Of a stretch of 64,000 nt of DNA, positions 10,665 to 23,200 are shown piece by piece. The DNA comes from Sebastes aleutianus (lineage: Eukaryota > Chordata > Actinopteri > Perciformes > Sebastidae), in contig CAKAKS010000066.1 of assembly GCA_916700875.1 (NCBI GenBank), positions 8,215,743 to 8,279,742 on the forward strand. The letters are read 5' to 3'. The position numbers were made by a program, and so were the translations under genes. The notes under the pieces are model-generated. The model was not told where the DNA came from and ran no database searches. It saw only the letters and a program-made list of their open reading frames with translations. Position 1 is the first letter of the stretch. Each line of letters opens with the position of its first letter.

Positions 10665-12274
10665 GGGGAGAGTGGGGTAAGATGAGCCAATTTTTACTTA
10701 TGCTGTCCTCGAGGTTAGGAAAAATGAGACAGAAGCAGAATGAAAACTTGAACCTTAAATTCAGGATCTCTCCTATCAAATGAAATGATCAGCATGCATC
10801 TATAACAAAGCTGTCTGGAAAAAATGACCTTCCCAAAAAAAGTGCTCCTGTGGCTCAACTTGCCCCAGGTAAGGGGTAAGTTGATCCGAGTCAGTGGGTA
10901 AGTTGAGCCATCGTGGGGTAAACTGAACATCTGAGTTTTTAAGTTTAAACCTCAGCATAAGTGTGTTAACAAACAGTTTCACAGTTATGAACTTGTGAGA
11001 ACAAACCACCAGTGAGTTTCAAGACCATTGAACAATCAAAATATCATTCAATATTCGACAATATTCCAGTCGTCAAGGTTGCAGTGAAATATGAACTGTT
11101 GCTCCCTCCTTGCAGTTCCTCCAGCCTTTTGAGGTTGAGGTAGCTCCTTCAGCACATCACTCAGTGGAAAAGATGCCTCATCCTTTTCCTTGAATACAAA
11201 GGTGGGCTTCTCACGTCAAGTGTTCCCCCGGATTCTTCTGAGAAATCTTGCACTCACTTCGTTGCCCTCCAGGCTCTCAACCAAGCCAATGTAATGGTAG
11301 CTTCTGCCTTTGGATACAAAGTTTACTATGACAAAGTCACCAACTGACAGATCTGAGATGTCTGATTCACTTCTCTCATCATTAGAACTCTCATGCTCAG
11401 AAGTGTCATCAAATGGGATGGCATCACACTCTCCTCAGAACTGCTGTACGCTGTGATTTTCGTCTTGGTCTTTGGTTTGACCTAGGCCTACCTGCTAAAC
11501 CCTGCTCTTTCCAGTTGTTGGGGACAGGAAGGTTGTTCTTTCTGCCAATTCCAATGCCAGTTCACAGCATTTCTTTGGAGTAAGGCCGTGGAACTGTTCA
11601 GCCAGCTTCTTGATATGGTCTGCAAGCTCCTTCTCTACCTCCTCTGTGAAGACCCTCTTTGCCTCTGCTGTTCCACTATAACCAACTGTTTTTACTTCCT
11701 TTATCTCCCTCTTCTATAAAGGTTAACATATAAAAAAATCAAACCAAGTTGTGTAACACTCAACAGTAATACCATTTTATACATCAGAGAATTAATTTGG
11801 TTAATTTATGGTGGGGTAAGTTGAGCCAGTGGCTCGGAATAATAGTAGAATATTAGTGAGCCATTGGCTCAACTTACCCCATAGCCTTTGGCTCACTTTG
11901 CCCCATAGCTACCATTTTGGAAAAAATGGCCCAGCTTAGCAATTCAGGCTAATCTTTAGCGAAGGGATTAACATGGTGTTATATCTTAGTAAATCACCAA
12001 CATGTATAATATATTTTTTTAGACCTGGATAAATTTGCTTTGACATAACATTCATTATTCCTGACATGCAGAAAATTTACTTTGACTGGGAAAAAAATGT
12101 TTTTGGTGTAAAAAAGTACTTACTACTTCTCCCATGTGCTTCACTTCATCACAGCAAGATAGAAATGATGGGTACTTCCTGAATTTATGGTCACATGACA
12201 AAACATAATCACGGTTGCCAAGATACAGGGGGTGGGTCAACTTACCCACTGGCTCATTTTACCCCACTCTCCCC
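10665..12274. mobile_element. TA-flanked pogo-like DNA transposon, degenerate
   Basis: The ends are inverted copies: GGGGAGAGTGGGGTAAGATG on the left and, inverted from the right, GGGGAGAGTGGGGTAAAATG. A TA dinucleotide sits on each side (10663-10664, 12275-12276), as expected for the Tc1/mariner/pogo group. The motif GGGGTAAGTTGAGCCA and its complement recur inside near 10860-10925, 11811-11900 and 12234-12262, so the same words used in the terminal repeat are scattered subterminally. The interior keeps broken pieces of a minus-strand transposase. The element is 1,610 bases long and inserted in the 3' end of the L2-like fragment. Confidence 0.85.
11085..11735 (-). pseudogene. Broken CENP-B/pogo-type transposase
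   Basis: On the minus strand, 11720 to about 11520 reads RVFTEEVEKELADHIKKL, followed by FHGLTPKKCCELALELAER. This resembles the N-terminal region of CENP-B-like transposases in which an F-T-EEE-L motif precedes an LT---ELA-E helix. Further along, about 11370-11170, the text reads SDLSVGDFVIVNFVSKGRSY, then HYIGLVESLEGNEVSARFLR, like the C-terminal tail of the same teleost proteins. The catalytic DDE core between them has been deleted. Frameshifts are present, so it cannot encode active transposase. Confidence 0.65.
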
Positions 12275-12380
12275 TATCCTTATCCTTGACTTGTGTTGTA
12301 TCCACATTGTTTCAACTGATATTTAAGTATCTGAAACAGCTTTATGAGATTAGTAAAGTTATTTTTTTGTTAATCCTCAG

Positions 12381-13490
12381 GTACAAGGAGAGGTTGCAGA
12401 CAAAGTATCTTAAAGCTTCAGCAAACAAGATTTCCTCCGTCAGCAGTTGTTGTCGTTTTGTAAATGTGAACCTCGATGACTTCAGTAGTTGCACGTCAGT
12501 CTTATCCGGGGCCCACAGAGGTGTCTCACCGGTTATTTTTCAAGACACTCCAAACAACCACGACTCCACTCCAAAGCCTAGAAAGTCCATCTCTAAAGAA
12601 CACGCTTGCTTTTCAAAGCAGAATATCCAAAAGCAGATTCGTAGAGAATACGTGGCTGCTGTGGAGGAGAAGCTCAAGCAGCATCCTCTGGCTATGTTCC
12701 CACATTATAAGGATCACATGACCCCAGAGGTGAGTGGAGATGACAGCCATCTGGACTACCAACGCTGTATTGTGCAAGAACAATGAAGCCAGAATTAACA
12801 ATTATATCCTGTTTTAAAACATATTTACATGGTGTTTTTATTTCTCTGCAGTTATTTGATAAGGTGGTATCCGTTTTGGACCCAGACATGAGCGTAAACA
12901 GCTCCTCTGCACTTCCTACGCCTACAGGAGACCATGCGGGGGAGGCTGATGAAGAAAACTGTGCAGAGCCAAGTAAAGAAGAAGTGAACAGAGCAAAAGG
13001 CAGAACTTCTACCGATAACATGCAAGTAGCATTAATAAAATCTAAATTACTTCGATCCAAGGATTGGAAAATAAACAACAGAATGTCTGTAATAATTTAT
13101 TACTTCTCAATCATTTTCAAGCAGCCCTGAGGTCCAAAATCCAAGCACCAGCAGCCATTATGTTCTACAGATGAATGGAAATGTTACCAGAAAGGGCCGG
13201 ACGGTCAAGGTGAATCAACCAACAAAGATAGGAAAGTAGCCGCCTATCTTTTCAGCAGATGGTTTTTATCTCTCTGGTAAGTTTGAGACAGTAAAAACAC
13301 TGAAAAATAACATAAATGTTACGGTTTGTCAGACCTTACACAAGAACCATGATACAAGGGGACTTATGTTTGCAGGACGAAGAGACCGATGTTACTGAAT
13401 CTGCAATACTGGGCCTTCAAGACTCTTCATCACCAACTTTCCCCATTCAAGTGGAGGACGCCAACGATTTATCATGTCAAGAATGAAATC
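12381..13490 (+). CDS. fam47e: FAM47E-like protein (partial model)
   Basis: The first recognisable exon, 12381-12729, follows a CTCAG acceptor and ends at GAG/gtgagt. It reads (W)YKERLQTKYLKAS, a FVNVNLDDF segment and REYVAAVEEKLKQHPLAMFP. The second, from 12852, starts LFDKVVSVLDPDMS. These match the start, the WVFV-DDF box and the KHPLAMYP...LDPE block of the FAM47 family. FAM47E is reported to act with a methyltransferase on chromatin; nothing here tests that. Exon 1 begins in mid-codon and needs TG from an upstream exon to make Trp, so the start codon lies upstream, possibly beyond the transposon nest. The C-terminal exons are uncertain: open pieces follow acceptors at about 13122, 13255 and 13379, the last ending in TGA near 13485. 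FAM47E next to CCDC158 agrees with human 4q21. Confidence 0.72.
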
Positions 13491-14225
13491 CTGTCACAGC
13501 CACACATAAACAGGATGGTTTCAAAAGCCTCTTAGCCAAATAATGTACAAAGAGAGTAAAGTTCACAAAATCTTAAACCCACAAAGAGTGGCAAAATATC
13601 ACTTTTGATGGCTGCTGATTAGAAAAATCCAAGAACACGTACAGTAAGGAGCTTTTGCCAGATCCAAACACATGATAAGACGAGGACTATATGTGAGACA
13701 GTTGGGTTGCTGACAGAATGAGGAGCTGAAACAGGTGTATGAAACCTTAGATGTGACAAGTTATGTAATCTCACAATGGAATACCACTGCCAAGGCTAAA
13801 AGACGAGACTATACATTTAGAGGAGGGATTTCAAAAGAACTGCGTAAGGGTTTCGCAGCATTTGTATACAGGAAATGTTCTTTAAAACCAGCCTTTATAG
13901 AAGCAGCAAAAGAAGAAGTGTGTCTGAAATGTGTTTGTTTCGCTAGACAAAGAAACATGGACAATTAAGCACTGTGTGTGAGCAGAGGTTTTATGTTTAA
14001 TGGGTGCCTAAAATTAACTTGGACAGCCTATATAGATGCTGCATCATTAACTGTTCCTCCATACATGTATCAAGCTTGTTATACTGTGTGTACCGCCAAA
14101 TATGAAAATATATGACACACTTTTTAAAAATTTGGCACAATTCCTGGTATGAAATAACAATTCAAACACATTTTTTTAAACTTTATTTAAACAATAAATT
14201 ACAAAAATACACATGATTGGTGATT
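13491..14225. other. Convergent intergenic region
   Basis: This is the tail-to-tail spacer between the FAM47E-like gene and ccdc158. A plus-strand frame at 13735-13968 lacks recognisable features. On the minus strand a TTTATT run (AATAAA inverted) at about 14183-14200 could provide the ccdc158 polyadenylation signal. Confidence 0.5.
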
Positions 14226-17200
14226 TCATTCTTCATCTGGGGAGCCTTCAAAATAAAAAATGAGCTTTCTGAAAGACAAAAAAAATGTGACGTTATTGGA
14301 ATTACAGAAATTATGATCAACGTTTACACAATTTTATGAGAAATCTGTGAGCTGCTGAAGAGCACGTATAACAGGGAAGTTTACTATTGCTGAACTGGAT
14401 TTTGTTTCCTCATCACATCCTGACGCATCAGACTCGTGTGCTATGACATCTCTTGCGGTGCTCAATGACTCGGTGTGTGTGTATACATGATGCTCAACAT
14501 TAACGACTTACTGATAAGAGGAGTCAGCCTCAGGTCTGTTGTGTCACTGTCAGCTGTTGGGGTCAGAGGTCAAGAGAGTGTGGACGGGTGACCTGCGGCC
14601 CAGTGAGAAAAGATGTGGGGAGGAAATGTACCTCGCTGCAGTCGCTGGACTCGAGAGAACACGGTCTAGAAAAATCATAATTTATATGTTAGAGAATTGA
14701 ATATTGATATTGACAAAAATCCACAATTTGTTGTATTTACTCGACCTATCTAATTATTTTCATTATTGATAAAATAGTAAAAAATGCCAAGGTGACATAT
14801 TCAAATTGCTTCTTTTGCGCAACTAAACATCCCAATCACATAAAATTAATTTCTAATGACATAAAACACAGAAAAGCAGGAAATCCTCACGAGAATAGTT
14901 GCCAGATTTGTTTAGCAAAAATGACTTGAACGATTAATCAATTATTAAAATAGTTGCAGATTATTTTTCATGAAAGGAGTAACAAGAAAATGAAATATAG
15001 AATTTGGAAAAAAAATTTGCTAGATTGGACGAAAAAGAGAAAGTAGTTGAGAAAACTCACTCTCACTGAAGGATTTGTCGTTGTTTATTTTTCCGTTGAG
15101 CTCGGCTGCCTTCGGGAAATGTGGCTCGCTGTACACAATGTATGCACAAACAGACACACACATGAGGACATCACATTACACAGCCTCCTGTGGCACTTTG
15201 CGGCACCGTTGCATGTTGCATGAGGGGTAAAAGGTCAAGTGGGAAGGTGGTGTGAGCATCTCGTAGTCTTGAGACTACTAAATCACGCTCAAAACATTCA
15301 AACAACAAAAGAGTTGGTTAGGTTTGGGCGCGCTCCCTACCTGCCGCAGGTTTTTCTTCTCAATCTGGAGTCAGTCTTTTACTTCTTCTGCCTTGTCAGT
15401 GCTGCTGTGGGTGCAGGGGGACATTAAAATATACAGTGAAACATTACACACATATGACATTCCATGAGTCCATAACAGATATCTTAAGAGTTTTTTTTAA
15501 CTAAACAAGGTCAACAGCCTGTCTTTATCTTTTCATGATATAGTACAGTAAAAGCAGTGAAACACAGTGTGGTTAATGAAACCACTCATGTATGGACCCC
15601 CCTCCTCCTCCTCCTCCTCATCCTCCACTCCAAACGACTTCCTGCTCACTTAGCAGCATCACATGATTTTCAGATGTGACCTAAGCTAGCCTAAGAACGA
15701 AGCTAATCCTTGCAGTGTGTGGGAATGGAGACCGACGTACAATGTGGTTCCTTGCACTCTCTCCGGTGCGGACCTCCTCCTGTTATCTGTGTGTGGTCTG
15801 CGGTTCTCCGAAATCACTCCTCTCAGCTCTTTGACGAGAAACCTGCGCTCCCAGGCGGGGCTCTCCTGCTGGAGGAGAGGGGAGAGAAAGACAATGTCAA
15901 TGCACTACTGCTGTGGTGGTCTCACTAGTATACAGTAAATAGCTGGTCTGATTAGCTTTAGTTTGAACCGAGAGACGAGGGAATACAAGATCTCACAAAT
16001 ATCTGTGACAATTAGCAACAAGATCTTTTAATCATAAGTCAGTAAAAAACACACTATGACAGTGGAACACCACCTAAATTAAGAATATGGCCTAGTAAAG
16101 TTCAACCAATACTTGTGAACTCAAGCTACATAAGGTTTGTTTTCTTTTTTATACCTAAATGAGCTTTATTCTATTGTAGCGTTCTCAGTTGTGAAACAGA
16201 AAATGTTCCCATATACTCAGAACGATCTCCTGGGTGCTCTCAGTGTCATCAATAATGTCTTAACCAATTAATTGTCTATGGAGCAGCTCCACACTTTATA
16301 CCCTCTGACATCATAAATTTGAGTTTTGGCAATTTCATATTTTTTGGTCTGTCTTAGACCAGTGGTTCTCAACCAATGGTCCTTAAGGGAGTTACAGAGG
16401 GTCCCCAGAAAAATGGGGAATAGTTGATTTTCACTATTTAATTCACTTTATTACACGGCTTTGTTGAATACTCGATTCTGATTGGTCAATCTGATGTCGG
16501 ACTCAGACCGGTTTTGTGTCAAATTATTGATTTCTTAAGTAAGTAGCCGTGTAATAAGCGGGATAATGTAAAGCTAGTGGGTCATGGTTGTGAAATTAAC
16601 CCCTTCAGGGCGATGCAAGACCCCTCCGCTTCGCGTCAGGGTTTATTTCACAACAATGACCGGCTCGCTGTACATTATCCCTTACATAGAAGTGAGCCCT
16701 ATGTGAGTAAGAGTCATAGTTTCACTTCCTCCGCGGATACTATAGAATTCTGTATAGTCATATCTAACAACCAAAATCTTTTCAGATTGAGGTCGATGAA
16801 ACAAAATCTTATCAAATGGGGGTCTGTGACCTAATGTGTCTCAATTTAGGGGTCCTTGACACAAAAAAGGTTTAGCCCCCCTTTAAGACAAACCAAACTG
16901 CTTTGTTGAGGTGATTTACAGTCAGGTTTCTCTCCTTGCCACAGGAATGTAATGCCGTGTATGTTTTTGATTTAAAGGCCGAGCAGATGTGCTGAGCTTG
17001 TGTCTGTTCAGCCAAATAAACAATGATTCCCACATGCACTTGATGGGCTGGAACCGTAGGAGTTAGGCGAGATATAAGGAGAGCCTGGCTGTACCGTTGT
17101 GATCTGGGTGTTGGAGGCGTGCTGGGAGGAGGGTGGAGCGGTGAGTGCAGATGGGGACGGGGAGTTCAGGAGGTCAGGTGGAGGTGCATTCAGAGCTGTG

Positions 17201-20200
17201 CGCAAATTCGGACCTTGGAGCTCCTACAGAAAAGATTACATTCGTTACAACTCAAGAATTTTTGCTCAGCTTTAGCCCTATTCCTTCTTACAGATAGACG
17301 CTTTGTCTGTAATCAGCTCTACCTTCAAATCCAGGGCGTGTTGGAGTTTCAGACGGAAAAAGTCCTGCTCCTGCAGCTGGATGAAATCTTGACAGTCTGC
17401 AAAACTCTCTGACATCTTTGGGAAGATAAAGAGAACATAACACAATAACAATGTGATGGACACAGAAATAAAACAGGACATTTTTGTTTTGTTCCAGAGG
17501 GAGATAATAATTGTTATTCTCAGAATGAAAAAAACAGACACAAAGCACAGAAGATGCTGTACATGGTCGGCACTTTAACCTCAAGGCCAACACTTCATTG
17601 TTAAGAAATATCATAAAAATGTGTGTGTACTGTTTTGACTTGAAACGTATTTCAGTCTGTCATCATTTTATCCAGGCTTCTCTTAACACCAGATAACATT
17701 TGGTGGCGATATAATGATTAGAATAAAAAGTAAATGAGCTCCACCTTGTGAAGGATTGCCTCCAGCTGGCCGATCCGCTCCCTCAGCTGTTTATCTTTGG
17801 AGTGAATGGCCTCCAGCTCATTACCAAGTTGTCTCTTCTCCTCCCTGACGAAGGTAAGCTGCTGGAGCTGACGCTCGTTCTCGAGGCTCTGGTAGCGCTT
17901 CTCCTGGATAGGATTGGGAGAGTCGACAGAAACAAGGAACAAATGGTGTTGACATGTGAAAATGCTTTTTTGTGGGACTGGGCAAAGTTGTCCCAGTACA
18001 GAAATTTGGTGTCAAAGAATAAAACTAAAACTCTTCAAAACGTCCTCAAAGACTTGATTTACGTCTAATAGCCACTCTGCTTCAGAAGCATCTGAACTTG
18101 CTCAAATTAAGTTGCTGTTGAGGGGTCTCTGCTCGCCGTAATTGAGTAACATGAACGGTTCATATCTGAAGATCTCAATTCAACTTCATTGGAGAGAAGC
18201 CGGATGATCTACAGAAACGCTGGTACATTAGTTGTTTTTTTTACCTGCTGCAGTTTGTCCATAATCTCCTCTAAATGTTGGATTTTGCCCTGCAGGGAGT
18301 CGACCTGCTCTCTCCTGGCAGTGATCTCCTCCTGCATGTCCATGGCTACTTGGAGGCCTGAGGTGGAAACAATCCCACAAGACAAAGCGACAAAGAGTCA
18401 GAAAAGGGGCAAGGAGGTGATATAGAGAGAAAGAACATCATGTACATAATATATGTGATTTGTAAATCACAGAGCTTTAATCTTGGACAGGCTTTGAACA
18501 TATCACAGACATTTGTTCATGGTTACACATATCAGATTATATCTCTCAGACTGAAATACAACAGAGGATATATTAATATTTGCAATTTTATAATTTATAA
18601 TTTAGTAATATTTTTTTGAGTTGTCTGCATTCCTAGACTTAACTACGATCCAAATAAATCACTCTTATCTGTCCACTTGATCCCAGACTGGATGTAAATC
18701 AGAGAATGTTTCTTTGAACATGAGATCTTTTAATTAAGGCTCAGTCTAAATTATCTCATGGATCTTACCGTGTCCGTCAGCTCCCTCCAGGGTCCTCAGG
18801 GTGCTCCCGACCTGGTCCAGCTCGTCATGGGCGTTCCTCAGCCGACTCTGAAGCTTCAGCACCGCACCCTCGTGCTCCTCGTTCTTGCAGCTGTGGAGCT
18901 GCTGCAGCTCCTTGTGCTCCTCTGAAATCGTGCCCGCACAAACACATGCATCATGTCCACAGAGAGAAACACACTTTAACACACACAACAATGGAAGGGC
19001 TTGGTTGACAATGAAAACATACCAAACGTGGTTCTTTGTTTTTTTTTTCAGCACAGCGGGACAAGAAGATCATTTGATTTGGCAGAAAGCTGTGAGAGCT
19101 GAACTCTTTCTAGGAAGAGCACTGTGTAATTCCTGTTGAATGAAAGGCCTGGATGCACTAGTATGCTGTCCAGAGGTAACATGCTATTTGGTAAAAGTCC
19201 ACATAGAATACTATATAGTGTGGTAATTAATAAACACATGGGTATTGTATTATCCAGGAGGACTACCAAAGAATATTGTGATCTCCACATGCTGGAAAAG
19301 TAGTTCATTTTATTCTCTACTGTCTTTTTCAAGTCGCGACTCCCCAGAATAATCAGGGTGGTGTTCGTGACCCCCCCACTCGGTATAAACAGCTGTTTCT
19401 ACGCGCCTCCCCCTGCTGATTTTGAGTGATTATTGTGAATGTTATTATTAATAAATGTAGGATAACTATTTATTCATTCATTCATTATTATAGTGAGGAA
19501 AGTGCAGTTTAGCTTGTTTTCATGACCACAGTTTTGTTTATATGATGGATATTGATCTCCTGTGTGGTGATGCACATTCAACTCACTAGTGAGGGTGAGA
19601 AACTGCATGCGCTGGACCTCCAGCTGGATGGTGAGCTGCTGTTTCTCCAGAGTTTCCTCCTGGACACGCTGACTTTGTTCAGCCACAGAGGCCTGCAGCT
19701 GCCGCCTCTCGTGCTCCGCCGCAGCCAGGTCTGACTTGTGCCGGTCTAACTCTGCCTAATCAGCATAAAGAGCGGGAGGTTAGTGGTATGAAAGTCAATA
19801 AGAATAAAAAAATCAATTGAAGGCTTGATAAGGAAAAGTTTTACTTCAAATCCTACTTCAATAAAGTTTTTGGCCACATTTCTGACCCTGAGCTGCTGAA
19901 ACTCCAGCTTGTGCTGGTTTAGCTGGTTGCTGAGGAGGCTGTTCTCCTGGTGAAGGTCGTTGATGGTGCGGCTGTGCATCTGGATGTTGCTCTCTATCAT
20001 CCTCTCTCTGTCATGCAGCTTCAGCCTCAGTGTCTCTCCTTCTGCATGCAGAGTCTGGCAGCAGCTTTGGGCCTTATCCAACCTGGCAAGATGCTAGAAA
20101 AATCAGCTAAGTTCAATGACCTATCAAAATGGACACATAGTTACTGGATCATGGTTTATATATAATCTAATTAGTTATATTATAAACCACATAATGCATG

Positions 20201-23200
20201 ATCTCCGCTAAACATTACTTGCTGGGCTTCTTGCTGCCTGAGCCGGAGTTCCTTGTTTTTCTCCTCCAGGAGTTCCTGGGATTTCCTCCCCTCCTGGGTC
20301 CTCTGCTCCAGCAGGGCCTGCAGGCAGGTTGTCTCCTCCCTGGCTGCCTCCAGCTGTCCTCTCAGGGCCTTTACCTCCTCCTGGAGCTCACACCGCTGCT
20401 GCTTACCGCACCTCTAGAGGATAAAGCAGGAGGCCCAGTGGGCTGATTGTATTTAAAACGACAAAAAAATAATAATCTTTTGACAGTGTGAAGAAATATG
20501 ATCTCAATGATGGGAGAGAAACTGGCTTGACATTTCATCTTGTGTTATTGTTGGATGGTTGACTGACCAAGCATGCTCTACGTTTAAGCCAACCCTTCTG
20601 AGCACGTACACCTGGTTCTAAGCCACATGGTAAAATACAACTAAAATGAATGAATAGGTGCCTTGGACTTTGGAACACGGACATGAACCACTTGAACTCT
20701 ACATGGATTGAGTGATCAACAGGTGACTAGAACTACTCGCGGATTCCAATGGGTTTTTGTGTGGATCCCTCTTTTCCTACGGTGCCAACAAGGTACTATA
20801 TTTTCTGCCTTTTGGTCATTATGAGAGGTGAAAGAAGTTTGACATTGCCCAGCAAGGTGCAAATCAATGTTGGGGAATATAAACTGCCGACTTAATCTAT
20901 AACCAATGGACCATTTGTGACCAATTTGTGCAGCATCAATAACTGCAACGGAATGGGTAATATTCATTAATTGATAGCCTCTAACTGCCCAAACCAACTC
21001 ACTAGCTAACTAACTAACCACTGTGGCTTTTTAAAAGACATCACCCTATTGACTAATCATAGTACACATACACTGCTTCATTGGCTTGTACATGTACGTA
21101 TGGCCTCACAGTAAGGATGAACCAAACCTTAACATGACTACATCTACGACCTTGATTTCTACTGTTGTAAATTAAAAAAAGCCAAATAGGATCAAATAGG
21201 GCTAAAATGTATTGGGTAAAAATTGTTGCCATATGATACAGATGTCCCCTATCGAGAATAACTGTATAGTGGACATTATTAGGACAGACGGTGTAGCCTC
21301 AGTCAGGAAAACCTCGACCAGTAATGCCCATCCCCTAACCAGAGCCTCCACCTGAGCCTCCCAATCCTCTTTGACTCTTCCCACCAGTCTCTTAAGCTGT
21401 TTTACTAGCAGATTACACGCCTCCACTTCTTTACGTTGTAAGTAACATCTGAACTACATGATGTAAAGTCAAACTGACACTTCAGTTTCCACTTTAAAGG
21501 GTGTTCTTTAATGTAAACATGCATTTTTATATGAGGACTTTGGGTATGATAACAACAGACAAAATGCTGGTTTTCACAATCATGGCTTTGTTGCAGCACC
21601 TTAAGTTGGCCAAGCTGGGACAGAAACTCCTCTGCATGTTGTAAAGATCGCTCTCTCTCTCTCTGGGCGTCCGCCAGCTGGGACTGAGTCTGAATGAGCT
21701 GCTGCTCCAGACTACAAACCTACAATGTCACAATTCAAATGTTATTTTAGTTGTCATTCTAGTATAGGAGAAGTTCCATCAGTGTTGCTTCTCCACATTG
21801 TATTTGTCTAATCTTCACGGTGGTCTTACTGATCTACACATCTAGTGAGGTGGATAAATATGGCTGGTTAATATTAACGTTTAGCAGCCTCAGTATCTCA
21901 TTGCTTACGTTATACTGCTCATAATATTTTTGTACACTCTTCCTTACCTTATCTTTATGGCTGCAGAGGGTTGACTCAAGTTCATTGACCTGACACTGGT
22001 GCAGTGATGTCTGTCTCTCTGCAAGTTTCCTGGGCATAGAAATTATATATATATATTTAGTAAAGAGGCCTTAGACTGCGAACACTCTGATAAAACTGGC
22101 ATGAAATGATTTTGGGAAGAACACTTACTTTAGCAGCTCCAACTTGACACTTAGGCTGACACTGTTGTTTTTTGATGAACTGAGTTTATCAGTCAACAGC
22201 ACCATCTCCTGGCCAAGACTTGCAATCAAGTCTTCCATTCTAGGACAGAGTAATGTGAAGAGTAAACACTGCTATGGTAGACGTACTATACTTACGATAT
22301 ACAATGGAGCGTGGCAGATAACAAGCATACAATAGTTGGAAGGGATGGAGTCAAAAAAAAAACACACCATGATTTGATGTGGAGCGGGTGAGCAGCTGCA
22401 GCTCCAGGGGGCATTCTGGATTTTCAATGACTATTTTCCAAACTAAAACTACACTGACTGATAGAATTTAACCCAACGATGCTTGTATTTCTATCATATA
22501 TAACAAAGAAAAGAAGCAAATCCTCACATTTAAGAAGCGGTAACCTGAGAATATTTGGCTTTTTTGTTTGAAAAGTGACTGAAATGATTCTATAATCAAA
22601 ATAGTTTTTGATTTATTTTCTGCTGATTGATTAAATGACTAATCACTGCAGCTCTCTATTAAATTACCTTTCTTTTTGCTTATTTACGCCACTGCTTTCC
22701 TCACGCCCCAGATGTTTCACTGACTGCTATAAAACAGATGAAAAATATATCAGGATGAAAGGATCATAGGATGAAAAGTGAAAGTCACACTGAACATGTT
22801 CCGTAACTGACTTCTAGTACTTACCAAAAAAGGTCTCTCTTGTAGCTCGTCCGTCTTCTTAAAATCTTCGGTCAGCTTAGCAGCCGGTGCCGGGTGTCTT
22901 GAACTAGTGGCGACGTTAGAACTGGTGATGGCGTTGTCTCTACTCTGAGATAATCGTGAGTACATCTCCTTTACATTTCGTTCCAACATCTCTACTTTCC
23001 TGTTAAGTGCCAACGCCTCATCCTCCGTCTCGAGCAGCTTCTGGTCCTCAGCCCTTTTGATGTTTTGGAGCTCCTCCAACATGAACAGCATCTTTTCCAT
23101 CTGACCAACGTGTGTCCTTGAATCCTTCAATCTACAAATAAAAAGATCTGTGGGTCAAAGTGATTTAAAACACTTATTTACAGAAGTACAATTTTATCAG

